In this document: one piece after another, positions 8,704-15,881 of the stretch
Position numbering within the stretch: position 1 is the stretch's first letter
How the letters are laid out: each line of letters opens with the position of its first letter
NCBI RefSeq assembly: GCF_002796605.1
Contig: NZ_CP024923.1
Location: 1,550,001-1,614,000, forward strand
Direction: 5' to 3'
From: Sphingomonas psychrotolerans
GTDB lineage: Bacteria > Pseudomonadota > Alphaproteobacteria > Sphingomonadales > Sphingomonadaceae
Length of the DNA stretch: 64,000 nt
Made by a program: the position numbers and the translations under genes
Notes under the pieces: generated by a model
What the model was told of the DNA's origin: nothing
The model's database searches: none
The model's input: only the letters and a program-made list of their open reading frames with translations

Positions 8704-8732
8704 TTGCACCGCAACACCGCATCCCGTATAGC
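8704..8732 (+). promoter_or_regulatory. predicted purC promoter
   Basis: TTGCAC (8704-8709), a 17-base spacer and TATAGC (8727-8732), directly after the DUF4349 stop and 81 bases before the purC ATG. Confidence 0.45.
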
Positions 8733-8812
8733 GCCGGGCTTCCACAGCCCCGGCTGCCGTGCGGTCCTTTTCCGCGCCGCCGGGGCAACGCTTTTCAGGG
8801 GTAAGAGCCGAC

Positions 8813-9592
8813 ATGGCACGCCGCCGGCAGATCTACGAAGGCAAGGCCAAGATCCTCTACGAGGGTCCCGAACCGGGCACGCTGATCCAGTATTTCAAGG
8901 ACGACGCCACTGCGTTCAACGCGCAGAAAAAGGGCACGATCAGCGGCAAGGGCGTGCTCAACAACCGTATTTCCGAGCACATCTTCACCCTGCTCGCCGG
9001 GATCGGCATCCCCACCCACTTCATTCGCCGCCTCAACATGCGCGAGCAATTGATCCGCCAGGTCGAGATCGTCCCGATCGAAGTGGTGGTGCGCAACGTG
9101 GTCGCCGGCAGCCTCGCCAAGCGCCTCGGCATCGAAGAAGGCACTCCGCTGCCGCGCACGATCGTCGAATATTATTACAAGGACGACGCACTCGGCGATC
9201 CGATGGTCACCGACGAGCATATCCTCGCCTTCGGCTGGGCCGCGCAGGAAGAGCTGCACGACATGGCCGACATGGCGATCCGGGTGAACGACTTCCTCTC
9301 GGGGCTGTTCGCCGGGATCGGCATCCGGCTGGTCGACTTCAAGCTCGAATTCGGCCGGATCTGGGACAATGACTATGCCCGGATCATCCTCGCCGACGAG
9401 ATCAGTCCCGACGGCTGCCGGCTGTGGGACATGGTGACCAACGAAAAGCTCGACAAGGATCGCTTCCGCCGCGATCTCGGCGGCGAAGTCGAAGCCTATC
9501 AGGAAGTCGCGCGCCGGCTCGGGCTGTTCCCCGAGGGCGCCGATTCGGCGGTCCTCGACCTCGAAAGCCACCGCAAGCGCCGCGGCAAGTAA
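8813..9592 (+). CDS. purC: phosphoribosylaminoimidazole-succinocarboxamide (SAICAR) synthase
   Basis: 259 residues, the usual length. It ligates aspartate to CAIR with ATP in de novo purine synthesis. Recognisable blocks are [11 protein letters not shown] (nucleotide-binding), the [13 protein letters not shown] stretch, VDFKLEFG and the [13 protein letters not shown] motif. The ATG at 8813 is used because it gives the canonical [13 protein letters not shown] start. Frames upstream of it are not conserved-looking. It is separated from purS by a 197-base spacer containing a palindromic repeat. Confidence 0.97.
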   Translation: MARRRQIYEGKAKILYEGPEPGTLIQYFKDDATAFNAQKKGTISGKGVLNNRISEHIFTLLAGIGIPTHFIRRLNMREQLIRQVEIVPIEVVVRNVVAGSLAKRLGIEEGTPLPRTIVEYYYKDDALGDPMVTDEHILAFGWAAQEELHDMADMAIRVNDFLSGLFAGIGIRLVDFKLEFGRIWDNDYARIILADEISPDGCRLWDMVTNEKLDKDRFRRDLGGEVEAYQEVARRLGLFPEGADSAVLDLESHRKRRGK

Positions 9593-9618
9593 ACACATCG
9601 GCCAATAGCCAGGCTGTT

Positions 9619-9711
9619 CCCCGGCGAAGGCCGGGGTCCAGTTGCGATGGCGTTCGAGAGGCTCCCTCGACCCGATTGGCTGTGTCGAAGCTGCACCCGG
9701 CCTCGCCCGGG
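9619..9711. repeat. extragenic palindrome pair in the purC-purS gap
   Basis: CCCCGGC-GAAG-GCCGGGG at 9619-9636 is a stem of the same family seen seven more times in this window. A second GC-rich stem (CCCGGCCTCGCCCGGG) occurs at 9696-9711. The unit sits inside what should be one pur operon, so it may attenuate or stabilise the transcript. Confidence 0.65.
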
Positions 9712-9789
9712 AACCGCAACACGCAATGCTGGTGCCCGCGCCGCGCTTTCGGGTTGCAGCGCGACGCGTGGGACGCCATAGGCGCGGCC

Positions 9790-10020
9790 ATGAAACTCCG
9801 CATCATCGTCACCCTGAAGAACGGCGTGCTCGACCCCCAGGGCAAGGCCATCCAGCACGCCCTCGCCGGCCTCGGCTTTGACGGCGTCGACGATGTTCGC
9901 GCCGGCAAGATCTTCGAACTCGAACTGGCCGACGGCACCAGCGACGCCGCGGTCGACGAGATGTGCCGCAAGCTGCTCGCCAACACCGTGATCGAGAATT
10001 ACCGGATCGAGCGGGCATGA
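9790..10020 (+). CDS. purS: phosphoribosylformylglycinamidine synthase subunit PurS
   Basis: 76 residues. PurS is the small bridging subunit of the three-part FGAM synthase (PurS, PurQ, PurL) used by alphaproteobacteria and Gram-positives. The sequence starts [20 protein letters not shown] and ends [14 protein letters not shown], both typical. Its stop overlaps the purQ start (ATGA). purL does not follow in this window. Confidence 0.95.
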   Translation: MKLRIIVTLKNGVLDPQGKAIQHALAGLGFDGVDDVRAGKIFELELADGTSDAAVDEMCRKLLANTVIENYRIERA

Positions 10021-10682
10021 AGACCGCGGTCATCGTCTTCCCCGGCTCCAATTGCGATCGCGACATCGCGACCGCGCTGGAAGACGTGACCGGGATCGCC
10101 CCGCACATGGTGTGGCATGGCGAAAGCGAACTGCCTTCGGGCGTCGGCCTGATCGCCCTCCCCGGCGGCTTCTCTTACGGCGATTATCTGCGCTGCGGCG
10201 CGATCTCGGCGCGATCGCCGGTGGTTCGCGCGGTGGTCGAGGCAGCCGAGCGCGGGATGCCGGTGATCGGCATCTGCAATGGCTTCCAGATCCTCACCGA
10301 GGCCGGGCTGCTTCCCGGCGCGCTGATGCGCAATTCGGGGCTCAACTTCGTCTGCCGCAACGTCGCGCTGACGGTCGACAATGGCCAGTCGATCTTCACC
10401 AGCGGCTACGAAACCGGCGAGACGATCACTGTCCCCGTCGCGCATCACGACGGCAATTACTTCGCTGACGCCGAGACGCTCGACCGCCTCGAAGGCGAAG
10501 GCCGCATCGCCTTCCGCTATGCCGAGGACGTCAACGGCTCCGCGCGCAACATCGCCGGCTTGCTCAATCCGGCCGGCAATGTGCTCGGCATGATGCCGCA
10601 CCCCGAACGCCGCATCGAAGCCGCGCACGGCGGCACCGACGGCCGCCGGCTTTTCGAGGGTCTGCTCGAAGCGGTTGCCTGA
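10017..10682 (+). CDS. purQ: phosphoribosylformylglycinamidine synthase, glutaminase subunit PurQ
   Basis: 221 residues. It releases ammonia from glutamine for FGAM synthase. It is a class I glutamine amidotransferase with the nucleophile Cys87 in GICNGFQ and the His195/Glu197 pair in MMPHPERR. The start overlaps purS by four bases, which argues for translational coupling. The gene is followed by 188 bases with no gene I can support, then a convergent serine hydrolase where purL might be expected. Confidence 0.97.
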   Translation: MKTAVIVFPGSNCDRDIATALEDVTGIAPHMVWHGESELPSGVGLIALPGGFSYGDYLRCGAISARSPVVRAVVEAAERGMPVIGICNGFQILTEAGLLPGALMRNSGLNFVCRNVALTVDNGQSIFTSGYETGETITVPVAHHDGNYFADAETLDRLEGEGRIAFRYAEDVNGSARNIAGLLNPAGNVLGMMPHPERRIEAAHGGTDGRRLFEGLLEAVA

Positions 10683-10870
10683 GGGGCGGCTGCCAGGCCG
10701 GCACGAGCGACTGTTGTCGACCCGATAGCGGAATTGCAGCCCCAAACCCATCGCATGACCGACATTTGGCCGTCGGCCCGTCCGCTGAACGAACCGCTTG
10801 AGACTTCATGGGCGTTTTTAATGCGGCGCTGAGCTTCCTCGTTTTGAGTCCCCAGCTGCCAAGGCCGTAT

Positions 10871-11980
10871 TCAGTCTGCCGCCACATCATCGAGGAGCGC
10901 GGCCGGAATTATGTATTCGGTGAGCAGCCGTTCGGACAGAGCATGTGAGTTGGGCACGCCGTAGTTAATCGTGGTGATGACAGCCACCACGTCCAGCGCG
11001 GGGACCACAATCACCTTGTTGCCGCCGGTGCCGGACATAGCGATGGCCGGGAAATTCCGACCCCGGACGGTAAAGTTGGGCAGCCAGGTGAGATAGCCAT
11101 AGTCACCGCGGCTGTCGTCCACATGAGCGTGCGGCGTTGTCATAGCAGTTACCCACGCAGCGGGAAGGACCTGCGTGGCTCCATGACGACCGCCGTGCAG
11201 GATCAGTTGCCCCAAGGTCAGCAGGTCCCGGCTCCTGAGTTCAAGCCCGCCCCCGCCCTGCGCAAAGCCGGTAGGCGCATGCTGCCAGCGCTCTCCACGA
11301 ATGCCGAGCGGGCCGAACAACGTACGTTGTGCGAATGCGTCCAGCCTTTGCCCCGTGACACGTTCCAGCATCGCCCCCAGCGTGGTCGCGCCGGCCGTGC
11401 AGTAGCTGAAGGCGCGGCCGTACGGGCTGTCGACGGGCTTGGTCAGCCAGGGTGCAAAACCCTTAACCGGCAGATCCAGCGTGAAGCGGACCCAGTCTTC
11501 GATCAGGTACATCCGCTCTTCATTGCCGCCCGAGAACCGGTTCTCGTCATCGCACTCCAGCAGCGAACTCATGGTGAGAAAATCTTCGATAGTGATTGCA
11601 TCCTTGCGCGGATCGGGGTTCGCAAACGGTCCCATATCGGCAAAGAAGGGCATCACGCGTGCATTCACGCCCCGCAGGAGCTGCTGCTGAATGGCGGCAC
11701 CTACCAGCATTGCAGTCACGGTCTTGGTCACCGAGCGCGTGTTGCGCAACGTTTCGGGTCCGCCTTCGTCGAAATAGGTTTCGTGCATCGTGCGCCCCTG
11801 TCTGGCGACGAGGATGCTGGTGATGCGCTTGAACTCTCCCGCGCGCACCGCCGCATCCATTGCAGCCAGCGGCGTGACGGGCCGAGCGGCGGGCGGTGGC
11901 GCGACTTGAGCCCGTACGGGCGTGCAGGACCAGATTACCGCCGCTGCTAACATCATGGAGGTCGGCAACCATCGCGTCAT
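10871..11980 (-). CDS. serine hydrolase of the beta-lactamase/penicillin-binding fold
   Basis: 369 residues from the chosen ATG. A signal peptide (MTRWLPTSMMLAAAVIWSC, cleaving near RAQ) predicts export. The class C-type SxxK motif is visible as SVTK, and a Tyr motif as FSYCTAG, where the usual YxN has Thr. SGTGG may replace the KTG-like box. Such proteins include esterases and peptidases, and actual beta-lactamase activity is not implied. A longer frame to 12052 adds 24 residues but would bury the signal peptide. It runs convergently against purQ, and downstream of an AraC gene on the same strand. Codon use is looser at third positions than in the pur genes. Confidence 0.8.
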   Translation of the reverse strand: MTRWLPTSMMLAAAVIWSCTPVRAQVAPPPAARPVTPLAAMDAAVRAGEFKRITSILVARQGRTMHETYFDEGGPETLRNTRSVTKTVTAMLVGAAIQQQLLRGVNARVMPFFADMGPFANPDPRKDAITIEDFLTMSSLLECDDENRFSGGNEERMYLIEDWVRFTLDLPVKGFAPWLTKPVDSPYGRAFSYCTAGATTLGAMLERVTGQRLDAFAQRTLFGPLGIRGERWQHAPTGFAQGGGGLELRSRDLLTLGQLILHGGRHGATQVLPAAWVTAMTTPHAHVDDSRGDYGYLTWLPNFTVRGRNFPAIAMSGTGGNKVIVVPALDVVAVITTINYGVPNSHALSERLLTEYIIPAALLDDVAAD

Positions 11981-12061
11981 GGAACGTCTCGCCTCTGTTG
12001 ATGGACAGCGCCTATCCTGATGACGGGCTCTCGTCTTGAACGCGTGCAACATCGTCGCCCG

Positions 12062-12757
12062 TCAATCGAAAGCGGCTCGAAAGGCCGAGGGGGTCACGCC
12101 ATAGGCCGCGCGGAAGCAGCGCGTCAGATGCGCATGGTCGGCGAAGCCGTGCTCCGCAGCGAGGGCCGCAATCGAGCGTCTCCTGGACAGCGCTGCCGCG
12201 ACCCGCTCGATCCTGGTGCGTCTTATGGCCGTACCAGGCGAGCAGCCGAAATGCTCCCTGAAGACGCGCGCGAGGTGCACCGGGTGGACGCCTGCAATCC
12301 GGGCCAGGTCACGCACTCTCAATTCCGGCACGTCCGCAAGATCGGCCAGCGCCTCTGTGGCGATCTGCAGCCAGGGAGGGCGCGCTTGCGTACGATCCTT
12401 GCTGGCCGCCAGTGCAACCGACTGGCCAGGCAGTGAATCCTCGAGCTCAAGATACGTGGAGCCTGCCATTATGGCGGCCACAACCAGGTTCGTCGCCGAT
12501 CTCGCCTCACCGGCTCGGACGACCATCGCATCAGCCACACCCTTCGGCTCTGCGCCCGCAGGCAGATCAATGGACACGAACCGCCCGCCAGTCGTGTGTA
12601 TCGGGTCACGATGCAGGGTACCGGGTGGATTGTACACCAGCATGGATGGACCTCGCCACGACCGCGCACGGACGGCGCCGCTGACATAGCCATCCTCGAC
12701 CGCGAGGATCAGGTGGGTGGTTTCGTACGCGTGATCGGGAACGGCGTCCGGCGGCAC
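12062..12757 (-). CDS. AraC-family transcriptional regulator, start uncertain
   Basis: 231 residues from the GTG at 12757. The C-terminal half carries two helix-turn-helix units (LRVRDLARIAGVHPVHLARV and FADHAHLTRCFRAAYGVTP). The N-terminal half is a cupin-like arm. The GTG probably is not the real start: the same frame stays open to about 13000 and reads sensibly upstream (SERECEGFKVALRRATVPP), matching the beginning of a cupin domain. It contains no ATG, GTG or TTG start there, so either an unusual start or a frameshift is present. It lies just upstream of, and on the same strand as, the serine hydrolase, which it may regulate. Confidence 0.75.
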   Translation of the reverse strand: MPPDAVPDHAYETTHLILAVEDGYVSGAVRARSWRGPSMLVYNPPGTLHRDPIHTTGGRFVSIDLPAGAEPKGVADAMVVRAGEARSATNLVVAAIMAGSTYLELEDSLPGQSVALAASKDRTQARPPWLQIATEALADLADVPELRVRDLARIAGVHPVHLARVFREHFGCSPGTAIRRTRIERVAAALSRRRSIAALAAEHGFADHAHLTRCFRAAYGVTPSAFRAAFD

Positions 12758-13343
12758 GGTTGCGCGGCGTAGCGCGACCTTGAACCCCTCGCACTCGCGT
12801 TCCGAAGGAAGCGGTGCCCAGAAAGGAGCCTGAGAGCCGTAGTGCCATTCCCGGATCGTACAACTTCCCGCCGAGAACGTCAGGCGGGCTGGACGAGAAC
12901 GCGGGGCGGCTTCTGGAATTCGGCCATGCTCGACAGAATGGCGGCAGGCGGGCGCAAAGCTGCAGACCGCGGCGCGAGCGCGCTACGACCGCTTTCCAAC
13001 GGCAGCCGACATTTCTTCTGGCGCTTGCAATGTAGGATTTCGTCTGCTTGCCTTGGGCGGCCGGCGTTGCCGGCGCTCTTTGACATTGTCGGATCAACAG
13101 CATCGCCTGTATCTCTCCGGCGCCATCCCCCTCAATCGATTTGCCGGCACGCAGGTGTCGCGTAGCTGGCGCATGCGTGTAGCGTACCGGGCGCGTGAGC
13201 GCCGCGTATGTGGCGCGTGACGGGCGCGCCACTGTCGCGTCCCTGCCGCCTCCCCGGCGCATCGCAATAGCTTCAGCGGCGCGTCGCGCGAGAGACCCGC
13301 CAGGTGTCAACCTGGTGTCAACTTACCCGGCCGCCAGCCCGCC
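12758..13343. other. 586-base stretch without a confident gene
   Basis: The left part (12758-13000) probably encodes the missing N-terminus of the AraC regulator in a frame lacking a start codon. The remainder shows no reading frame with coding character on either strand. It contains a short direct repeat near its right end. The base composition changes abruptly and resembles a junction of acquired DNA. Confidence 0.5.
13303..13322. repeat. direct repeat GGTGTCAAC x2, 11-bp period
   Basis: GGTGTCAAC at 13303-13311 and again at 13314-13322, one helical turn apart. On the minus strand each contains TTGACA, a perfect -35 hexamer, pointing toward the AraC gene. No good -10 follows. They could be binding-site repeats or leftovers of a recombination junction. 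Confidence 0.4.
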
Positions 13344-14171
13344 TTACAGATGCGCCTCCAGCCACGCCTTGATGTCCGCCATCACTTCTTCCTTGCCCAC
13401 ATCCGCGAGCAGGTCGTGATAATGATCCTTGTACAGCTTGAGCGTCTTGTCGGCCGATCCGGCGGTCTCGTGAAAGAACACGCTGCCCTCGCACACCGTC
13501 GCCTTGTCGGCGGTGCCGTGCAGGATCAGCACCGGCAAGGTGATCGTCGGGAATTCCTCGCGCAGCCGCTCATCGGCGCGGACCAATGCCGCCACCGTCG
13601 CCGCCGGTTGGGTCTCGTTCTCGATCAGCGGATCGGCATTGAGCGCCGCGACCCATTCAGGATCGCGTGAGAAGTCCTCGTTCTTGAGCTTGAGCACGCC
13701 CAGCCGGGGGGCGATGTGGCTCAGCCCCTTGATCGCGGCGAGCGCGAAGCCCGGCGCGGGGACCTGAAAGGCGAAACTCTCGCAGATGAAGCCGTCGATC
13801 TCGGCCTGGTGGTCGAGCACATAGCTCGCCGAGGTCACTCCGCCGGCGCTGTGGCCGAGCAGGAACAGCTTCAGCCCCGGATAGCGCGCTTTGGCGATGC
13901 CGATCGTGCCCGCAACGTCCGCGACATAGTCCGCAATGTCCTCGACATAGAAGCGCTCGCCCGCCGAACGGCCGCGCCCGCGCAGATCGAGCGCAAGCAC
14001 GACATAGCCGCTCTCGACGAACCGTTCCGCCGCCCATGCATGCTGCCCGCCATGCGAATTGACGCCGTGGCAGATGACCACCACTGCGCGCGGCGCCGCC
14101 GCCGGCTGCCACACGCGATAGAAGATATCGAGCTCGCCCGCGCTCGTGAACGTCGCTTCCTCGGCAGTCAT
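13344..14171 (-). CDS. alpha/beta hydrolase, monoacylglycerol lipase-like
   Basis: 275 residues, cytoplasmic. The HGVNSHGG oxyanion region, the nucleophile elbow GHSAGG (Ser108), an acid in HGTADKAT and the His in KDHYHDLL give a complete triad. Layout and length match the lysophospholipase/monoacylglycerol lipase (serine aminopeptidase S33) family. The exact substrate is unknown. The ATG at 14171 opens the conserved domain directly. Confidence 0.87.
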   Translation of the reverse strand: MTAEEATFTSAGELDIFYRVWQPAAAPRAVVVICHGVNSHGGQHAWAAERFVESGYVVLALDLRGRGRSAGERFYVEDIADYVADVAGTIGIAKARYPGLKLFLLGHSAGGVTSASYVLDHQAEIDGFICESFAFQVPAPGFALAAIKGLSHIAPRLGVLKLKNEDFSRDPEWVAALNADPLIENETQPAATVAALVRADERLREEFPTITLPVLILHGTADKATVCEGSVFFHETAGSADKTLKLYKDHYHDLLADVGKEEVMADIKAWLEAHL

Positions 14172-14245
14172 GGCACGCTCCTCTCAGTCTCGCGACCGAG
14201 ATTGTTCCGATGCTGCAACAATGTGCAAGTGCGCAGTTTGCATGC

Positions 14246-14575
14246 CTAGCGGCGGGCCGCCTGCCCTCCGAAAAGCCGTGTGGTCCGCGCCAGCACGACG
14301 AACAGGCTCGGCCACAGCATCGTGTTCCACACGTCGTGCAAATTTCCCCAGAGGTCGATGCGCGTATGATAGACCAGGCTGTCGCGCAGATCCCAAGCCT
14401 CGCCCAGCAGCGTGGCGGCCAGCGCCACGGCCCAGGGCTTCCAACTGCGGAGCGGCCATCGGAACAGCAACGCGCTGCCGACGAAGAGCAGCAACCCGAC
14501 ATGAACGTGCAGCGCATCCTTGGCGAGACCGAGATGCTGGATCAGCCAGAATTTGATCGCCTGGAGCGGGCTCAT
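14246..14575 (-). CDS. small multi-span membrane protein of unknown function
   Basis: 109 residues with three or four predicted membrane helices (around 25-40, 47-63, 84-98). I recognise no family. The ATG shares a base with the stop of the queuosine-precursor transporter gene (TGATG), so the two are translationally coupled. A TTG one codon earlier is possible. A WDLRDSLVYHTRIDLWGN segment between helices is rich in charged residues. Confidence 0.7.
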   Translation of the reverse strand: MSPLQAIKFWLIQHLGLAKDALHVHVGLLLFVGSALLFRWPLRSWKPWAVALAATLLGEAWDLRDSLVYHTRIDLWGNLHDVWNTMLWPSLFVVLARTTRLFGGQAARR

Positions 14576-15321
14576 CAAACCCGCGTGGCGAAGGGCGTGA
14601 AGTCGGTTCCCTCGTCATAGACGTCAACGCCTTCACGGCGCTTGAGGAAGCCGACGATCGCATAGGTGGCCGGAGTCAGCAGCACTTCCCAGCCGACCTT
14701 GAGCGCCCATTGGGTGAACAGCACCTGGAGGACGAGCTCGGTCGTCCAGCCCACGGCGCCGAGAAAGGCGAGCGGATAGAAGATCAGGCTGTCGATTGCC
14801 TGCCCGGCAAAGGTGGATCCGATCGTGCGTGCCCACAGCATTCGGCCCTGCGTCCACAATTTCATCCGCGCGAGCACATAGGAATTGACGAACTCGCCCG
14901 CCCAGAAGGCGCAGACCGAAGCGAGGACGATCCGCGGCACCTGCCCGAAGATCGTCTCATAGGCACCCTGGTTGCCCCAGCTCGGCGCCGGCGGCAGCAT
15001 CACCACCACCCACGACATGAATGCCATGAACAGCACCGCGCCGGTGCCCGCCCAGATCACCCGCCGGGCGCGCGCATAGCCATAGACCTCGGTCAGCACG
15101 TCGCCGATCACGTAGGAGAGCGGGAAAAACAGGATGCCCGCGCCGAACGGCCAGAAACCGATGCCGGGCAACCAGACCTGCGCGACCTTGCCCGCGCCGA
15201 GCACGTTCGACAGCAGCAGAATCGCAACGAACGCTGCCATGATGAAATCATAATAGCGGAAATGCCCGCCGCTCACGTCGCGCGCGGCAACCTGCGCCGG
15301 CCCCTGTGCCCCCTCGATCAT
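14575..15321 (-). CDS. yhhQ: queuosine precursor transporter
   Basis: 248 residues with about six membrane helices, matching the YhhQ/VUT-1 family that imports queuosine precursors (preQ0/preQ1) for tRNA modification. Typical segments are the first helix after HFRYYDFIMAAFVAILLLSN, PLSYVIGDVLTEVYGYARAR and FAGQAIDSLIFYP. The ATG at 15321 is used: further upstream the frame runs through the antisense of tRNA-Arg and is not protein. It lies back-to-back with that tRNA. Confidence 0.92.
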   Translation of the reverse strand: MIEGAQGPAQVAARDVSGGHFRYYDFIMAAFVAILLLSNVLGAGKVAQVWLPGIGFWPFGAGILFFPLSYVIGDVLTEVYGYARARRVIWAGTGAVLFMAFMSWVVVMLPPAPSWGNQGAYETIFGQVPRIVLASVCAFWAGEFVNSYVLARMKLWTQGRMLWARTIGSTFAGQAIDSLIFYPLAFLGAVGWTTELVLQVLFTQWALKVGWEVLLTPATYAIVGFLKRREGVDVYDEGTDFTPFATRV

Positions 15322-15381
15322 CGCATGTTTATGATGCCGGTTTCGCTGACGCGCAATCCGTGGCAGAGGCAGTCGCCGCGC

Positions 15382-15458
15382 GCGCCCGTAGCTCAGCTGG
15401 ATAGAGCACATGCCTTCTAAGCCTGTGGTCGCTGGTTCGAATCCAGCCGGGCGCGCCA
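15382..15458 (+). tRNA. tRNA-Arg (anticodon TCT), CCA encoded
   Basis: 77 bases. Acceptor arms GCGCCCG/CGGGCGC pair perfectly. The D arm is GCTC/GAGC and the T arm GCTGG-TTCGAAT-CCAGC. The anticodon loop CTTCTAA has anticodon TCT at 15416-15418 and reads AGA codons. The 3' CCA is encoded. The anticodon stem (CATGC/GCCTG) has one T-C mismatch at position 29-41. Confidence 0.95.
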
Positions 15459-15501
15459 GCTTTTCCATAGCCCGCCCCGCCCCCGGCTCAGCCGTCAGGC
15501 G

Positions 15502-15852
15502 ATGACACGCTTCGAGGCCGCTGCGGTGCGTCCTGGCGCAACTATCCGCGGCCTCCCCCTTCTCCCTGCGCAAGTCCGCACCACATGGGTAAAAACGACC
15601 GAGAGGGTGTGGAAGGTGACGGGCAGTTCCAGTTCGCTATTCGCGGCGGAGGTCATCGAGTGCGTGGCCGAGGACCGCGAGCCCACCACTCAGGAGCTTT
15701 ACGCGGTCGCCGAGCGTATCGGGCGCGACAGCGGCATGGGGCCGGTCTTCGCCTGGGGCATATCGGCCACGGACAACGCAGCGGAACGCTATCTGCTGCG
15801 CGCGGCGCACGCTGCCCTGCGGGGCGCCGAGGCTACCCCCTCGACCGCTTGA
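15502..15852 (+). CDS. hypothetical 116-residue protein
   Basis: Starts MTRFEAAAVRPGATIRGLPL 44 bases after tRNA-Arg. Third-position G/C bias favours this frame, and the middle part (EVIECVAEDREPTTQELYAV) looks like ordinary folded protein. No membrane segment, no Cys cluster, no family recognised. The ribosome site is weak, so the true start may be further in. Confidence 0.5.
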   Translation: MTRFEAAAVRPGATIRGLPLLPAQVRTTWVKTTERVWKVTGSSSSLFAAEVIECVAEDREPTTQELYAVAERIGRDSGMGPVFAWGISATDNAAERYLLRAAHAALRGAEATPSTA

Positions 15853-15881
15853 GGGACGCAAGGGCCCGAACAGCGTGCGCC

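Noticed and set aside
10871..11980. Calling the serine hydrolase a beta-lactamase resistance gene
   Set aside because: Only the fold motifs are present, and the YxN and KTG boxes are degenerate. Most such proteins are esterases or peptidases.
12606..13310. 234-codon minus-strand frame upstream of the AraC gene
   Set aside because: Low-complexity Arg/Ala composition and no domain. A different frame in the same DNA reads as the AraC N-terminus.
15322..15573. N-terminal extension of the queuosine transporter reading RPAGFEPATTGLEG
   Set aside because: This is the antisense translation of tRNA-Arg, a well-known artefact in databases, so the ATG at 15321 is the start.
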